A stretch of 64,000 nucleotides of DNA from NCBI GenBank assembly GCA_015832175.1, contig WJXW01000015.1, forward strand, positions 1,240,001-1,304,000, read 5' to 3'. This DNA comes from Paraphaeosphaeria minitans. Lineage: Eukaryota > Ascomycota > Dothideomycetes > Pleosporales > Didymosphaeriaceae. Of the stretch, positions 32,288-43,165 are shown piece by piece. Position numbers and translations under genes: made by a program. The notes under the pieces are model-generated. The model saw nothing but the letters and a program-made list of their open reading frames with translations, had not been told where the DNA came from and made no database searches. Positions within the stretch are counted from its first letter, which is position 1; each line of letters opens with the position of its first letter.

Positions 32288-33599
32288 GATCAAAGTGGCA
32301 GTTTGGTTACACTTGATCTTCACGGATTTATGCATTATCTGCTGGAGGAAAATTTCTTTCCTATTTTCGTTGGATTTGGATCATGTCACTTCGCGATATC
32401 CATTTCATTGTCTCCTAGCCGCATTTTATGGCGCCTCGTGCTGGATGCTGGGCAGGACGGAAAAGGGCATACACAGAATGGCACATTACCCGGACGAGAG
32501 GGGAAATACGCAGCTACGAAGTAATGAGAGTCCCTGCCATTTCAAAGTCACAATGCACTGTTTACTAATCCTTGATAATTTTTTTGTGTACTCTGTTCCA
32601 GCTCCCTCGCAACGTTGCACAGCCTGGGCAAAACCCACGGCATTACAACTGTACTTCCCGTCCCTAATCCGTGACACACTCCCAGCAAAACAAAACTCAC
32701 CGCTCGCAGTCCCCACGCAGCACCACGCTCTAAGATCCATATACGGATCCACAGCCCAGCCGCCCTCCACTTGCTGTCATCCAGATGTCTAAACTTTACC
32801 CCAGGCTCATTGGCGTATCATGAGCATACATATCCAACAGACCTCGTGCACAGACGAGATTCGCATGGAGACTAGCAGATCTGTTCAAAAGAAAAGTTGA
32901 CTGAAGAGACCGACTGCGACAATCCATTCATGCTAGCCCCCTGCCCCCGTCCCCTCTACCATCTGCAACAATTCTATTCACCGTTCAACCATCAAATACT
33001 AATCGACGTCACCCATACCTCAGCAAGCGCTCGGAATCGGAGAGGAACTGGTACCAAAACGCCCTCTAATTTCTATCCGCTCTTACATAACATTCTAAAC
33101 ACCCAAATCGCTCTTACATAACAATCTCAACAGTCATACTTAGTGAAAGAGAGTTGATTGCACAAGATGGCGCAGATGATTCTCTACGTCTAACGTCTGC
33201 AGTGCTAACGCCACTTTGGCAGTTTGCTCTTTTTCGCTCACCGCATTGCGCCTTTTGTGCTGCAGGAGGACGACATATGTGTTGCCAAGATTGAGCGAAG
33301 TGCTTGTGTCCGCCAGATGGAGGTATTTACACGGGGATCCTGGGCAGTGACGTTTGGAGTAAGACACTGTATGATCGCACCAGCGGTTGTACGGGGTTGT
33401 TGGGACTGATTGTGATTTGCATGGTTGGAATCCGCTCGATTGGTATTAGGTATGGTAAAAACTTGACAAGGCGACCCGCTCTACGCTCTATGCTGAGGTT
33501 CGGATTTGAACAGCATATCAAGAACCCTTCCGCTCCACGGAGGATTGCGGAATAACAACTAGGCTTGTTGAACTCTGTACCCACATTCCCTACTGTGTA
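32288..33599. other. No gene recognised
   Basis: 3' flank of the regulator gene and unassigned sequence. Frames such as 32277-32792 overlap the regulator stop and have no motif. Confidence 0.35.
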
Positions 33600-34980
33600 T
33601 CGTCTGTTCAATCTTCTTGTGCCCCACCTTTTCTCTCTCTCGGTCGCCTGTTTATCTTTCCAGGCAAAGTACTCTCCTAGCCTGACTTATACATAGCTTG
33701 CTTATTCAAAGTCGATCAAGAATATCTGCGCTTGGATCCAAGCACAAATGCCCCAGAAGAACCCCGGTACACCTCTGAACTTGTCGACTTACTCGAAGAG
33801 CTCTTCTAGATCCGACTCCTTGTATGTGCGGTCCGTGTGTGCGCTGAAACTGCGTAGATAATCTCCAAGGAAATGAAAGCACGACGAGTACTTCGAGTAT
33901 GCATGGCGCTGGCATCGCAGTCGAAGCCACCCCATTCTACGAAGTGGTTTGAGAGATCGAATGAGGCGGGTGCCAGCATGGCATACTCGTAGTCAATAAA
34001 GGATACGATTGCGGCGGGCTCGGGCTCTTCAGATCCGCCTAATGTGCTCGATCGACGGGAAACGGCGGCGGACGAGGGCGATGGTTTGATGATCACATTC
34101 CAAGAGAGGAGGTCGCAATGGGTGAAGACGAAAGGACTGGCGCCTTCAACGCCTGGCATATCGCCTAGCAACTTTGTTACGCTCTCGAGCTCGGTCATCA
34201 GCTGGCCTCGTCGGATCGACTGCTCGATTGTGCTTGTGGGGAGCGCAAGAATCCATTTCTGCATCGTGGTCCACACATTGGAATTAGGCTTGCTCAGAGT
34301 GAGCTGCGCCATATCTACCAGTGAAGCACGCTTGTTGTGAGCCGATAGTTGTGCAGGCGCAGGAGATATGCTGCTGATACTCGATATAGGTAACGTTACA
34401 TGCCATTCTCCAAGCCTTTCAGCTACCTCTCGCCATAATTCTGGTCGACGCAGATCGGCAGGTGCGCACACGCTACCTCTAATAGACTTGTATAGGACAC
34501 CATTCTCAAAGCGGGCATGGAGCGTCGGATCAAGGCCATGTCGGGCGAGGAGCGAGTAGGATTGCATCAGGTGACATTCGTTTCTCCACCTTTATCTAAC
34601 CATGCAATATGCCCTACACAACATCTTCAAAAAAAAGACAGCTCCGTCCACAAGGCGCGGTCGGAGCAGATCAAAGCTACTGCATTCCGACGCTGCCTGA
34701 CACTCCTCGCCAACAAGCTTCTCAAGCGCTTCCGAACACGCAGCGGCACCGCACTGTTTCTTTCGAAGAAATCCAGCACGGCTCCAGCATTAGCCTCATA
34801 GACGCTTCGTCTATTCAGTTCGTGTTGAAGCACACTTCGGATCCAGTCCGTCGCTTTCACGACGTCGAACCGACCATATATTGTAATGGAGAGAATACAC
34901 GGAGCTCCAGTCGGATTATGGTGATTGATGCGTTCAGAGGAAAGGTGGGTAAAGATCCTAGACCAGGCCAACGACATGGT
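33600..34980 (-). pseudogene. Ethanolamine/choline kinase-like pseudogene
   Basis: The longest clean piece (34567-33806) has SLLARHGLDPTLHARFENGVLY, the catalytic FTHCDLLSWNVI and the metal-binding IDYEYAMLAPASFDLSNHF with EWGGFDCD, the pattern of ethanolamine kinases (first step of the CDP-ethanolamine pathway). At about 33890 the frame shifts; the adjacent frame continues DYLRSFSAHTDRTYKESDLE, then EVDKFRGVPGFFWGI-like sequence with three TAA stops, then EYFAWKDKQ. Upstream (34568-34980) only scraps such as INHHNPTG remain in other frames. At least two frameshifts and three stops mean it is dead. The TAA codons sit where Gln or Tyr is expected. Confidence 0.7.
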
Positions 34981-35034
34981 TAACGTAACTCAACTACCTG
35001 GTGCACGGCCCCATCTGATGCACGGTTCGATTGC

Positions 35035-35352
35035 AACACCAACATTGTGCATCTATAGCGATACGAGCGCGCTTACGCCTGCGCTGATCTACTAGGCAGC
35101 GTCTAGAAATATCTAGGATAGCTAGTTGCAGGACTTTAACCTAGATCAACACAAGTGTTTTTTATAAGCTCTCCTTTAGGATAGTCTAATAATAAGCCTA
35201 GGCTTTACTAGCTAAAGCAATTTTTCGATCGCAAGACGAAGGACAAAGGCCGCTAGCCATAGAGACTACTTATTCTTAATAGTTCCGGCTCTTACGTTAC
35301 AACAGAGTTCATCAAGTAATACGACGATAATAGGATCTTCCTCCTGGCTATA
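35035..35352 (+). pseudogene. Pogo transposase fragment (family of 13118-15239), RIP-like stops
   Basis: The frame reads SALTPALIY, then AAS, NI, DS and LQDFNLDQHKCF separated by TAG codons where the family has Gln or Trp, then shifts to a frame with LKQFFDRKTKDK, RLLILN and EFIK. This matches the catalytic core of the first pogo family, not the CCHC family. It ends at the TA where copy B starts, so copy B inserted into this older fragment. Nearly all the stops are TAG from CAG or TGG, as expected from CpA-to-TpA mutation. Confidence 0.75.
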
Positions 35353-37197
35353 ACGTACCCCACGGGCGAGTGGCCCACACGGGCGAGTGGCCCACCGTGC
35401 CAAGCCCCTACTAAAATCTACTGTCACGAACAGTAGAAACGTGATGAATCAACCACTAAACGAGCTACCAGCTTCAAAAGAGGCTCGATTACAGCTTGCG
35501 CTTCAGGCTATCAAAAGAGACGCGAGTCTCTCTGAACGACGCGCTGCTGATATCTATAAGGTATTGCGAAAAACACTCAACCGACGACGCGTTGGAGTCG
35601 CATTTCAACGCGATTGCGCGCCTAACTCAGCAAATCTTCGTTCAACAGAGGAGGAGGTGATTGTTCGGCATATACTTGACCTTGACGCGCGAGGATTTTC
35701 GCCACGGCTTGCTGCTGTCAAGGATATGGCTGATCTACTGCGCAAGGAGCGTGGCCAACCGTCAGTTGGCGTCAACTGGGCTGCAACCTTCGTCAAACGT
35801 CGCCCTGAGCTCAAAGTCAAGTTTAATCGCAAGTACGACTACAAAAGAGCCCTATGCGAGGATCCTGAGGCTATACGAGGCTGGTTTCGACTTGTAGAGA
35901 ATATAAAGGCCAAGCACGGTATCCTTGACGAGGACACCTACAACTTTGACGAGTCTGGCTTCATGATGGGCATGATATCGACTGCGGCAGTAGTTACAGG
36001 CTCTGAGCGTCGAGGACGTCCAAAGACGGTATAGCAGGGTAATCGAGAGTGGACTACGGTATTCCAGGGTATCAACGCTGCTGGCTGGGCTATCCCACCC
36101 TTCCTCATCTTTGCTAGCTAGTATCACCTGTCTGCCTGGTACGAGGCGGATATCCCACGCGACTGGGCGATCGCAGTTAGTGACAACGGCTGGACGACCA
36201 ACAAGCTTGGAGTTGAGTGGCTGAAGCACTTCAACGCTCACACGAAGACTCGTGTTGTAGGTGCGCGTCGCCTGCTTGTCCTTGATGGCCATGAGAGCCA
36301 CCACTCTCTTAAATCTCAAGAGCTTTGCAAGGAGAACAATATCTATACGTTCTGCATGCCGCCTCACTCATCTCACCTGCTGCAGCCGCTTGACGTTGGC
36401 TGCTTCTCGCCGTTAAAGCGCGCGTACAGCCTTGAGGTTGAGACTCTGATCCTCCACCACATTAACCACATCACCAAGCTTGAATTCCTGCCAGCCTTTG
36501 AGGCAGCCTTCGTGCAAGCGTTCACAACAGCCAATATCTGCTCAGCCTTTCGAGGTGCAGGCCTTGTACCTCGCCAGCCAGACGCTGTTCTATCAAAGCT
36601 AGACGTGCAGCTGCGTACACCTAGTCCAGCTGCTCTGCCAGAGGCTGTCTGGCAGGCTCGTACGCCGAGCAACGTGTATGAGCTTGAGGCTCAATTAACG
36701 TTGATTCGTGAGCGTGTAGGGAAGCACAAGAGCTCATCACCAGCCTCAATTATTGAGGCGATTGGCCAGCTCAAGAAAGGAGCTGAGATCATGATGCTCT
36801 CAGCTGAGCTTATGTGCGATCGGATCACTAGCCATGAGAGGGCTAACGGGGCAGCGTCAAAGCGAAAGCAGCGCAACAAAAAGCGGCGCGTACAGAAGCA
36901 GGAAGTCTTGACAAAGTGAGCTGGAGAGGATACAATTGCTCAACGTGAGGCTGATCAGCAGATTGCTCGTGAAGAGCGTCAAGGTGGAGAGCAATCAGGC
37001 CTCAGCCGCCAGGCTCTTGCGCGCTGCAGCAGGTGAAGAGAGACTGGGCACAACGCTCGTACGTGTTGAAAGGACTTTGTAGATACTATTTGATCTATTG
37101 TATTAATATCTATATACTGCTATATATCGTGGTTGAGTTGTACGCTTAAAGAGGCGCGCAAACTTGGTGGGGTGCGGCGCTCGCCCGTGGAACACGT
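35353..37197 (+). mobile_element. Pogo-type element with CCHC transposase, copy B (full length)
   Basis: Flanked by TA (35351-35352 and 37198-37199). Inverted ends: left ACGTACCCCACGGGCGAG, right read inward ACGTGTTCCACGGGCGAG. A 17-bp tandem duplication (cacgggcgagtggccca) lies at 35361-35394 just inside the left end. 1845 bp, the best-preserved copy of its family here. Confidence 0.88.
35444..37069 (+). pseudogene. DDE_1 transposase with C-terminal CCHC knuckle, four nonsense codons, no frameshift
   Basis: One continuous frame of 542 codons from ATG 35444. Order: helix-turn-helix (ARLQLALQAIKRD to AADIYKVLRKTL), CENP-B-like region (VGVNWAATFVKRRPEL), catalytic core with the acidic residues in [19 protein letters not shown] and QPLDVGCFSP, a coiled-coil region, basic KRKQRNKKRRVQK, and a zinc knuckle at 37022-37066 (CSR-x-RETGHNARTC). 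Stops: TAG 36032, TAG 36119 (both at expected Gln), TGA 36917, and TGA 37034, which removes the second cysteine of the knuckle. Otherwise intact, so inactivation is recent or mutation-driven. Confidence 0.85.
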
Positions 37198-37676
37198 TAT
37201 GTGCTGTTGCCTATTCATTCAAGAACATCGCAATTGCATGGGACCTTAAACTATACTGAGATTGTGAAATTCAAACATTGTGACTGAACAGAAGCATACT
37301 TCTGGACGCTAGTCGAGGACGTGGTACACCATCCGCCACCGAGATATAGTTCGAACATGTTCTCTGGCTTATCCTTAGCTTACGTGCAATCACCAAGCGG
37401 GTTGCGGAGAGCATTTTTTCCCGCAAATATACACCCGGGGTACGAGTTCTCCAGAAACCGCGGTAAATGAATACCCGAGGCTACTACACCGCTGCTCTAC
37501 ATCCGCTCGGGACGATATCATGGTGGCTACCAGACGCCAATTAGCATAAAATCTTGGATAGTTTGGACCAAAACTCATGATAGCTCTTGAACAGTAGAAT
37601 CTAACCACCACATCTTTCATTGTCATTGCGAGCTCGAGTTGTCAATATTACTTCTTGGCAATATCATCTCATCACA
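37198..37676. promoter_or_regulatory. Upstream region of the second BVMO gene
   Basis: No coding frame. Probably the BVMO promoter, now abutting copy B of the pogo family; the insertion may have separated it from distal elements. Confidence 0.35.
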
Positions 37677-39744
37677 ATGGGAAACATTCCTGATCCATCT
37701 CAGGCTCAGCCAATTGACCCCAACGATTTCGACAAAGCTGCTATCATCAAAAAGTACAACGAAGAACGAGATAAGCGACTCCGTGCCGACGGGCAAAGTC
37801 AGTATGTCGACCTTCACACACTCCCTAGGTTCAAAAACTTCATAACGGACGCATGGATCGAGCGTGATAATCGTCCACTCGGCCCAACGCCACGAGATGG
37901 CGACCGGGTCGAGATCTTGATCATCGGGGCTGGTTGGAGTGGCCTAGTCTACGCCGTTCGACTGCTTCAAGCGGGCTTCAAGCTTGAAGACATCCGCATC
38001 GTGGACTATGCTGGTGGCTTTGGTGGCACTTGGTGTAGGTGACTGTCCTCCCGATAGGCGGGTTCCACACCATTGGATCCGACGCTGGATCCTACCATTC
38101 TCCACGTGAGACTAACTAATGCAGACTGGAACCGCTATCCAGGGTTATCTTGCGATACTGAGAGCTACATTTACATGCCCTTGCTCGAAGAAACAGACTA
38201 CGTACCAAAATCGAAATACGCGGGCGGCGAAGAGTTGAGGGAGCATGCCCAGAGAATCGTTAAGAAGTTCAACCTTGATAAATCCGCCTGGCTTCGACAA
38301 CAAGTTACGTCGCTTGACTGGAATGATAACACGAAGGAGTGGTCAACTCGGCTTGTGCCACACCTAGAGCCAGGCAATGCCGGAGAACCCATCACTGTTC
38401 AATCGCGATTTGTGATCCTCGCCACAGGTCTTACGTTTTATCCGCATATCCCTCAGGTCTCTGGAATAGAGTCATTTAAGGGTCCTTGTTTTCATACCGC
38501 ACGCTGGGATTACAACGTCACTGGAGGAACGTCGGCCCAACCTGACATGGTCAATCTCAAAGACATGCGAGTCGGCATTCTTGGAACTGGAGCTACAGCA
38601 GTTCAAGCAGTCCCACAGCTGGCAAAGTGGTCTAAAGAGCTTTATGTCTTTCAACGAACGCCTTCGGGTGTGGCCCCAAGGAACAATAAACCGACTGATC
38701 CTGAGTGGGCCCGTACAATCAACTCACAGAAAGGCTGGCAGAGAGAGCGGACATCGAACTTCAACCACTATATCATGAATTCGCCTGAGAAGCCGTCCAT
38801 TAATCTGATCGATGACGAATGGACACGAGTCCCTGCCTACAGCGCGGTCGTGGGAACAGAAGGCTTAGACATCCAGACTCCAGAAAAGATCCAGGAACGC
38901 GTGGACGAGCTCTTTACTCTTGATGTACCTCGACAAGAAAGAATCCGCAAACGCGTTGAGGAGACGGTGAAAGATCCGGAAACAGCGGAGAAGTTGAAAC
39001 CATGGTATTCAAGCTGGTGTAAACGCCCCTGTTTCCATGACGACTATCTCCCGAGTTTCAATCAGCCAAACGTCAAGCTCATTGATACTGCTGGAAAGGG
39101 TATCGACCGGATTACCGAGACCGGGATCGTAATTGACGACCAGGAGCATAAAATCGATATGCTGATTCTAAGTACTGGATACAGGAGCATGTGGACATTG
39201 AGCCCAGGAGCCCGAGTCAATATTGATGTCAAGGGACGAGACGGACGCTCACTTGACAAAAAGTGGCAGGACGGGATGTCCATGCTACATGGAATGACGA
39301 GCCACGATTTCCCTAACCTATTTTGGCCCGCTCTTAATGGATCGGGTCAGTCTTCCAACTACACCTTCGCTGTTGAGCTAGGCGCACAGTATGTCGCGGA
39401 CATCCTATCGTACTCTGCAGCAAACAAATTAGTCAACAAGGAGAACGTAGTGGATACAGGCAAGTACAAAAACAAATTTTACTGTTGAGCCAACCTCTGA
39501 GGCTGAGGAAGAATGGACTCAAGTTATCGTCTCACAAGCTGGAGCTTTTGCGGCCATGGTCAGTTGTACGCCAAGCAACGTCAACGGCGAGGGAGAGATG
39601 ACCACCATCACGTCTCCAGAGAAACGGGCAAAGAAAGCCCGACTGTCTCTGTATGTCCATGGACCGGAGGCGTTTCTTGAGCTTGTAACAAAGTGGAGAG
39701 CGTCCAGGGAATTCATAGGACTCGAAATCGCATCTATCAACTAA
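37677..39744 (+). pseudogene. Baeyer-Villiger monooxygenase 2, late frameshift
   Basis: Exon 1 37677-38034 and exon 2 from 38125, with a 90-bp intron (gtaggt...ctaatgcag) that restores the conserved GGTWYWNRYPG. FAD site GAGWSG (84-89), BVMO fingerprint FKGPCFHTARWD, second Rossmann GTGATA. The frame stops at 39486-39488 after KYKNKFYC. One frame over, the expected C-terminus continues: NFTVEPTSEAEEEWTQVI, then a tail to TAA 39742-39744. One extra A in the run at 39468-39477 would explain it. The type is the cyclohexanone/steroid-like fungal BVMO, unlike the HAPMO-like enzyme at 15.5 kb. A truncated 573-residue product lacking the last 85 residues is possible but probably unstable. Sequencing error cannot be excluded. 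Confidence 0.85.
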
Positions 39745-39975
39745 AGCATGATAGTCTGAAGAGAATTTGCAGGTAGATAGAGTCAAATTTAAGGTACTAA
39801 GGATGGATGCGTGACCCGCAGGGATTGGATTGCTAGGGATGACTACGCACTACCGTGTCCGTGCACTTAATGCGCAGATTTAACCAATGCACGTTTCTTA
39901 GCTCTTTCTACTTGCTTCTATACTTACGTAGTATCAAACACACTACTCTATATAGACTATTACTATACTTCTATA

Positions 39976-41763
39976 ACGTAGTAACTTGTTTCGCATGCGA
40001 GCGCCGCAGAATCCCCACCAAAACGACTACGCAATAACGCTGCGCATCACTACAATAGTATTTTGTACTGTATGCTATAACGTTAGTAGATTATATTTCA
40101 GAATCTTCACTATCATCTGCATCCTCTATCTACCTTGCAGGTGCGGGAGTTGTGCCCAACCTCGCCGCAACGGCCGCAGTGCCTCTCACTGCGCACCGTC
40201 TTCGCAGGCGTCTCGCCCTCCTCACCACTACTACTTGCCTTTTCAGCAAGCAAGTTAATTACCTCACCAACTGTTAAACTCTCCTCTACTCGTATATACT
40301 GCCTTTTACGGCCTTTGCGCTTTGTAAGCTCTTCAATCGCGCTTCGCATACGCGCCTGTTCCTCCTATAGCAACACCATATTATGTGCTCTCTGCTGAGC
40401 GCCTTTACTCAGCTGCCGTACCTGCTCGTCAAGAGAACTTGCTGAGAACCCTGCGCGCCTTTGCATCCTCTGTCGAACAAGCGTTCTTTAGCGTTGCACG
40501 GTTCTACGCCTCCCACGCGCCGTCGTCTCGCTGTGGTGGAGTTGGCGTGCGCAACCTCACATCAAGCTTCCATAGCACTGCCTCTGGGCTGAATGGAACT
40601 AATCCAGCGCCCCGAACCCTGAGCGAGCGTTCTCTGCTGTAAACGTTAGCTCGTAGGCAGCTTTAAAGGCTGGTACAAATAGTGGATGTAGTTGCGTGCC
40701 AAGGCTGATATGCGGTCGCCGTAGCAGCGCTTGAACGGCGAGAAGCAGGCGACGTCAAGAGGCTGCAGCAAGTGCGATGAGCGAGGTCGCATTCAAATAG
40801 TGATAATCTTGTTCTCCTTGCAGTAGTCCTGGAAATCAAGCGAGAAATGGCTCTCGTGGCCGTCAACAATAAGCAATCTGTACGCTCCTACTGGCTTTGC
40901 ATGCCTATCGAAGTGTTTAAGCCAGGTGAGCGCTAGATTATTACTCGTCCAGCCATTTGGGCTGACTTGGATGATCCAGTCGCGTGGTATACCTAGCTTG
41001 AACCAGGTAGAGATGAGAACCTTGCCTGCAAAGATGATGAAGGGTAGGATGCGCTTCCCCGTCGCGCCAATGCCTTGTACTAGGGTAACCCACTCGCGAT
41101 CGCCAGGTTGTAGTTCCTTTGCTTTCCCAGGTTTCTCTGAGCCTGTAATAACAAGCTGACATGATATCTTGCCCATCAGGAAGCCTGACTCGTCGTAATT
41201 CCAGGTATCCTCATCAAGGATACCATACTTCTCCTTCATTGACCGAACAAGCTCGAACCACGGCTGGATAATCGCTGTGTCCTCGCAGGCAGCTCGCTAG
41301 TGGTCATATGGACGACTCCATTGCGTTCGCAGCTTATGAGTACGCTTGATAAACCTATTAACCCAGTTCTTGCTAGTAGGGTTGCCTCCGCGCTCTCTCA
41401 GCAGTCTATCAGCCATATCTCGTGCGTGTGCCTTCGAGAGCGGTAGACTGCGTAGACCGCATAGAATCTTGTCAGATACACGCTGTACAATCACCTCCCC
41501 ATCTAAATTTGTCAGGCTCTTGCGGTTCGGCTCGCAGTCGCGTCGGTCAACTAGCGTTCTTCTTGGGACATTATATATTGCTGCAGCGCTTTTATTTAGT
41601 TTGTATTTGCTGCAAATTAATATCCTGAATTGCGAGCTGTAGATCGCCTTCAGTATAGGTTCACTGGATGTTGCGTGGTTGTGACATTACGTGAGTTTGT
41701 CGTGCAGGTGCCGCGCTGGTGTTGGGGTGGCGACTCGATGGTGAACCACTTTACTATTAACGT
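39976..41763 (-). mobile_element. Pogo-type element with CCHC transposase, copy C (decayed, minus strand)
   Basis: TA on both sides (39974-39975, 41764-41765) and ACGT at both ends. The left end carries gcgagcgccgca followed by ccccacc, as in the right end of copy B. 1788 bp. It belongs to a diverged subfamily of A and B. Confidence 0.75.
40113..41660 (-). pseudogene. DDE_1 transposase with CCHC knuckle, copy C remnant
   Basis: Readable from about 41650 downward: ALAIYNV-like helix-turn-helix scraps, KNWVNRFIKRTHKLR, then a clean frame 41239-40793 with YGILDEDTWNYDESGF, LQPGDREWVTLVQG and RLLIVDGHESHFSLDF, a stop, and SSHLLQPLDVACFSPFKR. After about 40690 the frame shifts. The C-terminal 78 codons (40349-40113) are open and end in a complete knuckle CGRCGEVGHNSRTC. 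Stops include a TAG where Gln is expected (41297-41299). Not functional. Confidence 0.78.
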
Positions 41764-43165
41764 TATTAGCTAATTATAAGATAAGTTATCTTGGTGAGAG
41801 TGGAACCGCATCCGGAAATGGAGGTTTCCTGAGCGGGAAATGGAGGCCCGCTTGGCAGCTCGCCGCTTTTATATGGCCCGTGCGCCGACCTCGTCACATA
41901 AAAGCACGCTTCCCTCGCCGGCCTACCCTTCTGCCTCCATGGTCTGTTTTCTTCTAACACCTCTCTCTCCCTTATTGGTCGCTCGGACTCACTCGTGAGG
42001 CATTTTTCCACTCCTTGTCAAATTCTGCAACCGCCGCGCTGCCCGGATGGCTCCAATTCTCCCCCTTTTCTGGACCGACGATGAGGGCGCTGCGCCATGT
42101 CCGAGGCAGCCTATATTTCCTTTCGATGCTTCACGAGAAGCTCTATCGATTCCCGGATTTCGGCTGTCCTGGCTCTCGCGCCTCCGCTATGACTGAGCAG
42201 TGTTTCTCGCGGCAGCTACCACCCACTGCCTTGACAACGCCCATGGACGAGTCCCTTCTGTCCTTCTTTCCAGTGAGGGCCGACTTGCCGCCTGCTTGCC
42301 TCGGAGATCGTCGACCTGCCACGTCATCACCACACGGAATGGCAATAGAAGCGCCTTGCACGCCTCAATGGCGTCTCAGCACAAGGGGCTAGGCCCGTGC
42401 AATTTCAGCTAGACCCCTAGCAAGCCCACGGAACTGCAAGCCTCAAGAAGACCATTGCCCTGAAATGCCCTAGCTGCAAGCACAGTTTCGCTGGAGAGTC
42501 GCATGAGGCAGATTCGGCCAAGCTGCGATCCGCAGGTTAGTCATGCAGACGGTATTGGTATGTACTCGCCCAGTCTGCGATTGCCACCAATTGGTGGAGC
42601 TCGGGACCGCATGACTGTTTGCATGACGGCAGTGTACATTCCGGCGTTACAGATAGACTGGAGGGAAGGGCTAGAGCGACCTCTCGACTCAGCGGGAGCC
42701 TGTTTGGGTGCTGATCTGACCACACGTTTCGGTTCATGCTAGCTGAAGCCTGAAGTCTGAGCCCAGATTCAAGATGAGCGCCCAAATCTGGGTCTCGGAG
42801 TCGCCGGCGAGTGGAGAGCCTTTGCTAGGAGCTCTCGGATCAGCTTAGGGAGCGGATCAGACGATGGGCTCATACGATTCCTAGGCGGGCTCTGACCAAA
42901 AGGAGGAGGCGCTTCCTATGGCGCGGTCTTACGCCGGGGAGCTGGCGTCACCAATCCTCAGTGCCTGGACAATCATTGGCAGAATACCTGCTCACAGCTT
43001 CTTCCGACCACTAAGTGCCTGTATGCAGAAGGGCGCACCGTAAATTGCATTTGGGGGCTGTGCGAGCTCGTGCAAAGTTTGTCAAGTGTGTAGTCATGGC
43101 CTATTTAAACGTCTGCGTTTCCCGCTTCCCTAGAATCGCTAGGACTTCTGAACACCAACGCCACG
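41764..43165. other. Decayed or unrecognised sequence with one CPxC-containing exon trace
   Basis: At 42442-42535 a frame reads LKKTIALKCPSCKHSF and ends at a GTTAGT donor-like site. Upstream in the same frame are plausible residues broken by TAG codons (near 42347 and 42415). This may be an exon of a dead zinc-ribbon protein gene. Other frames (42015-42392, 42503-42742) are unassigned. Confidence 0.3.

Noticed and set aside
33490..33545. tRNA-like ggttcggatttgaac
   Set aside because: No cloverleaf can be drawn around it and the spacing of stems is wrong.
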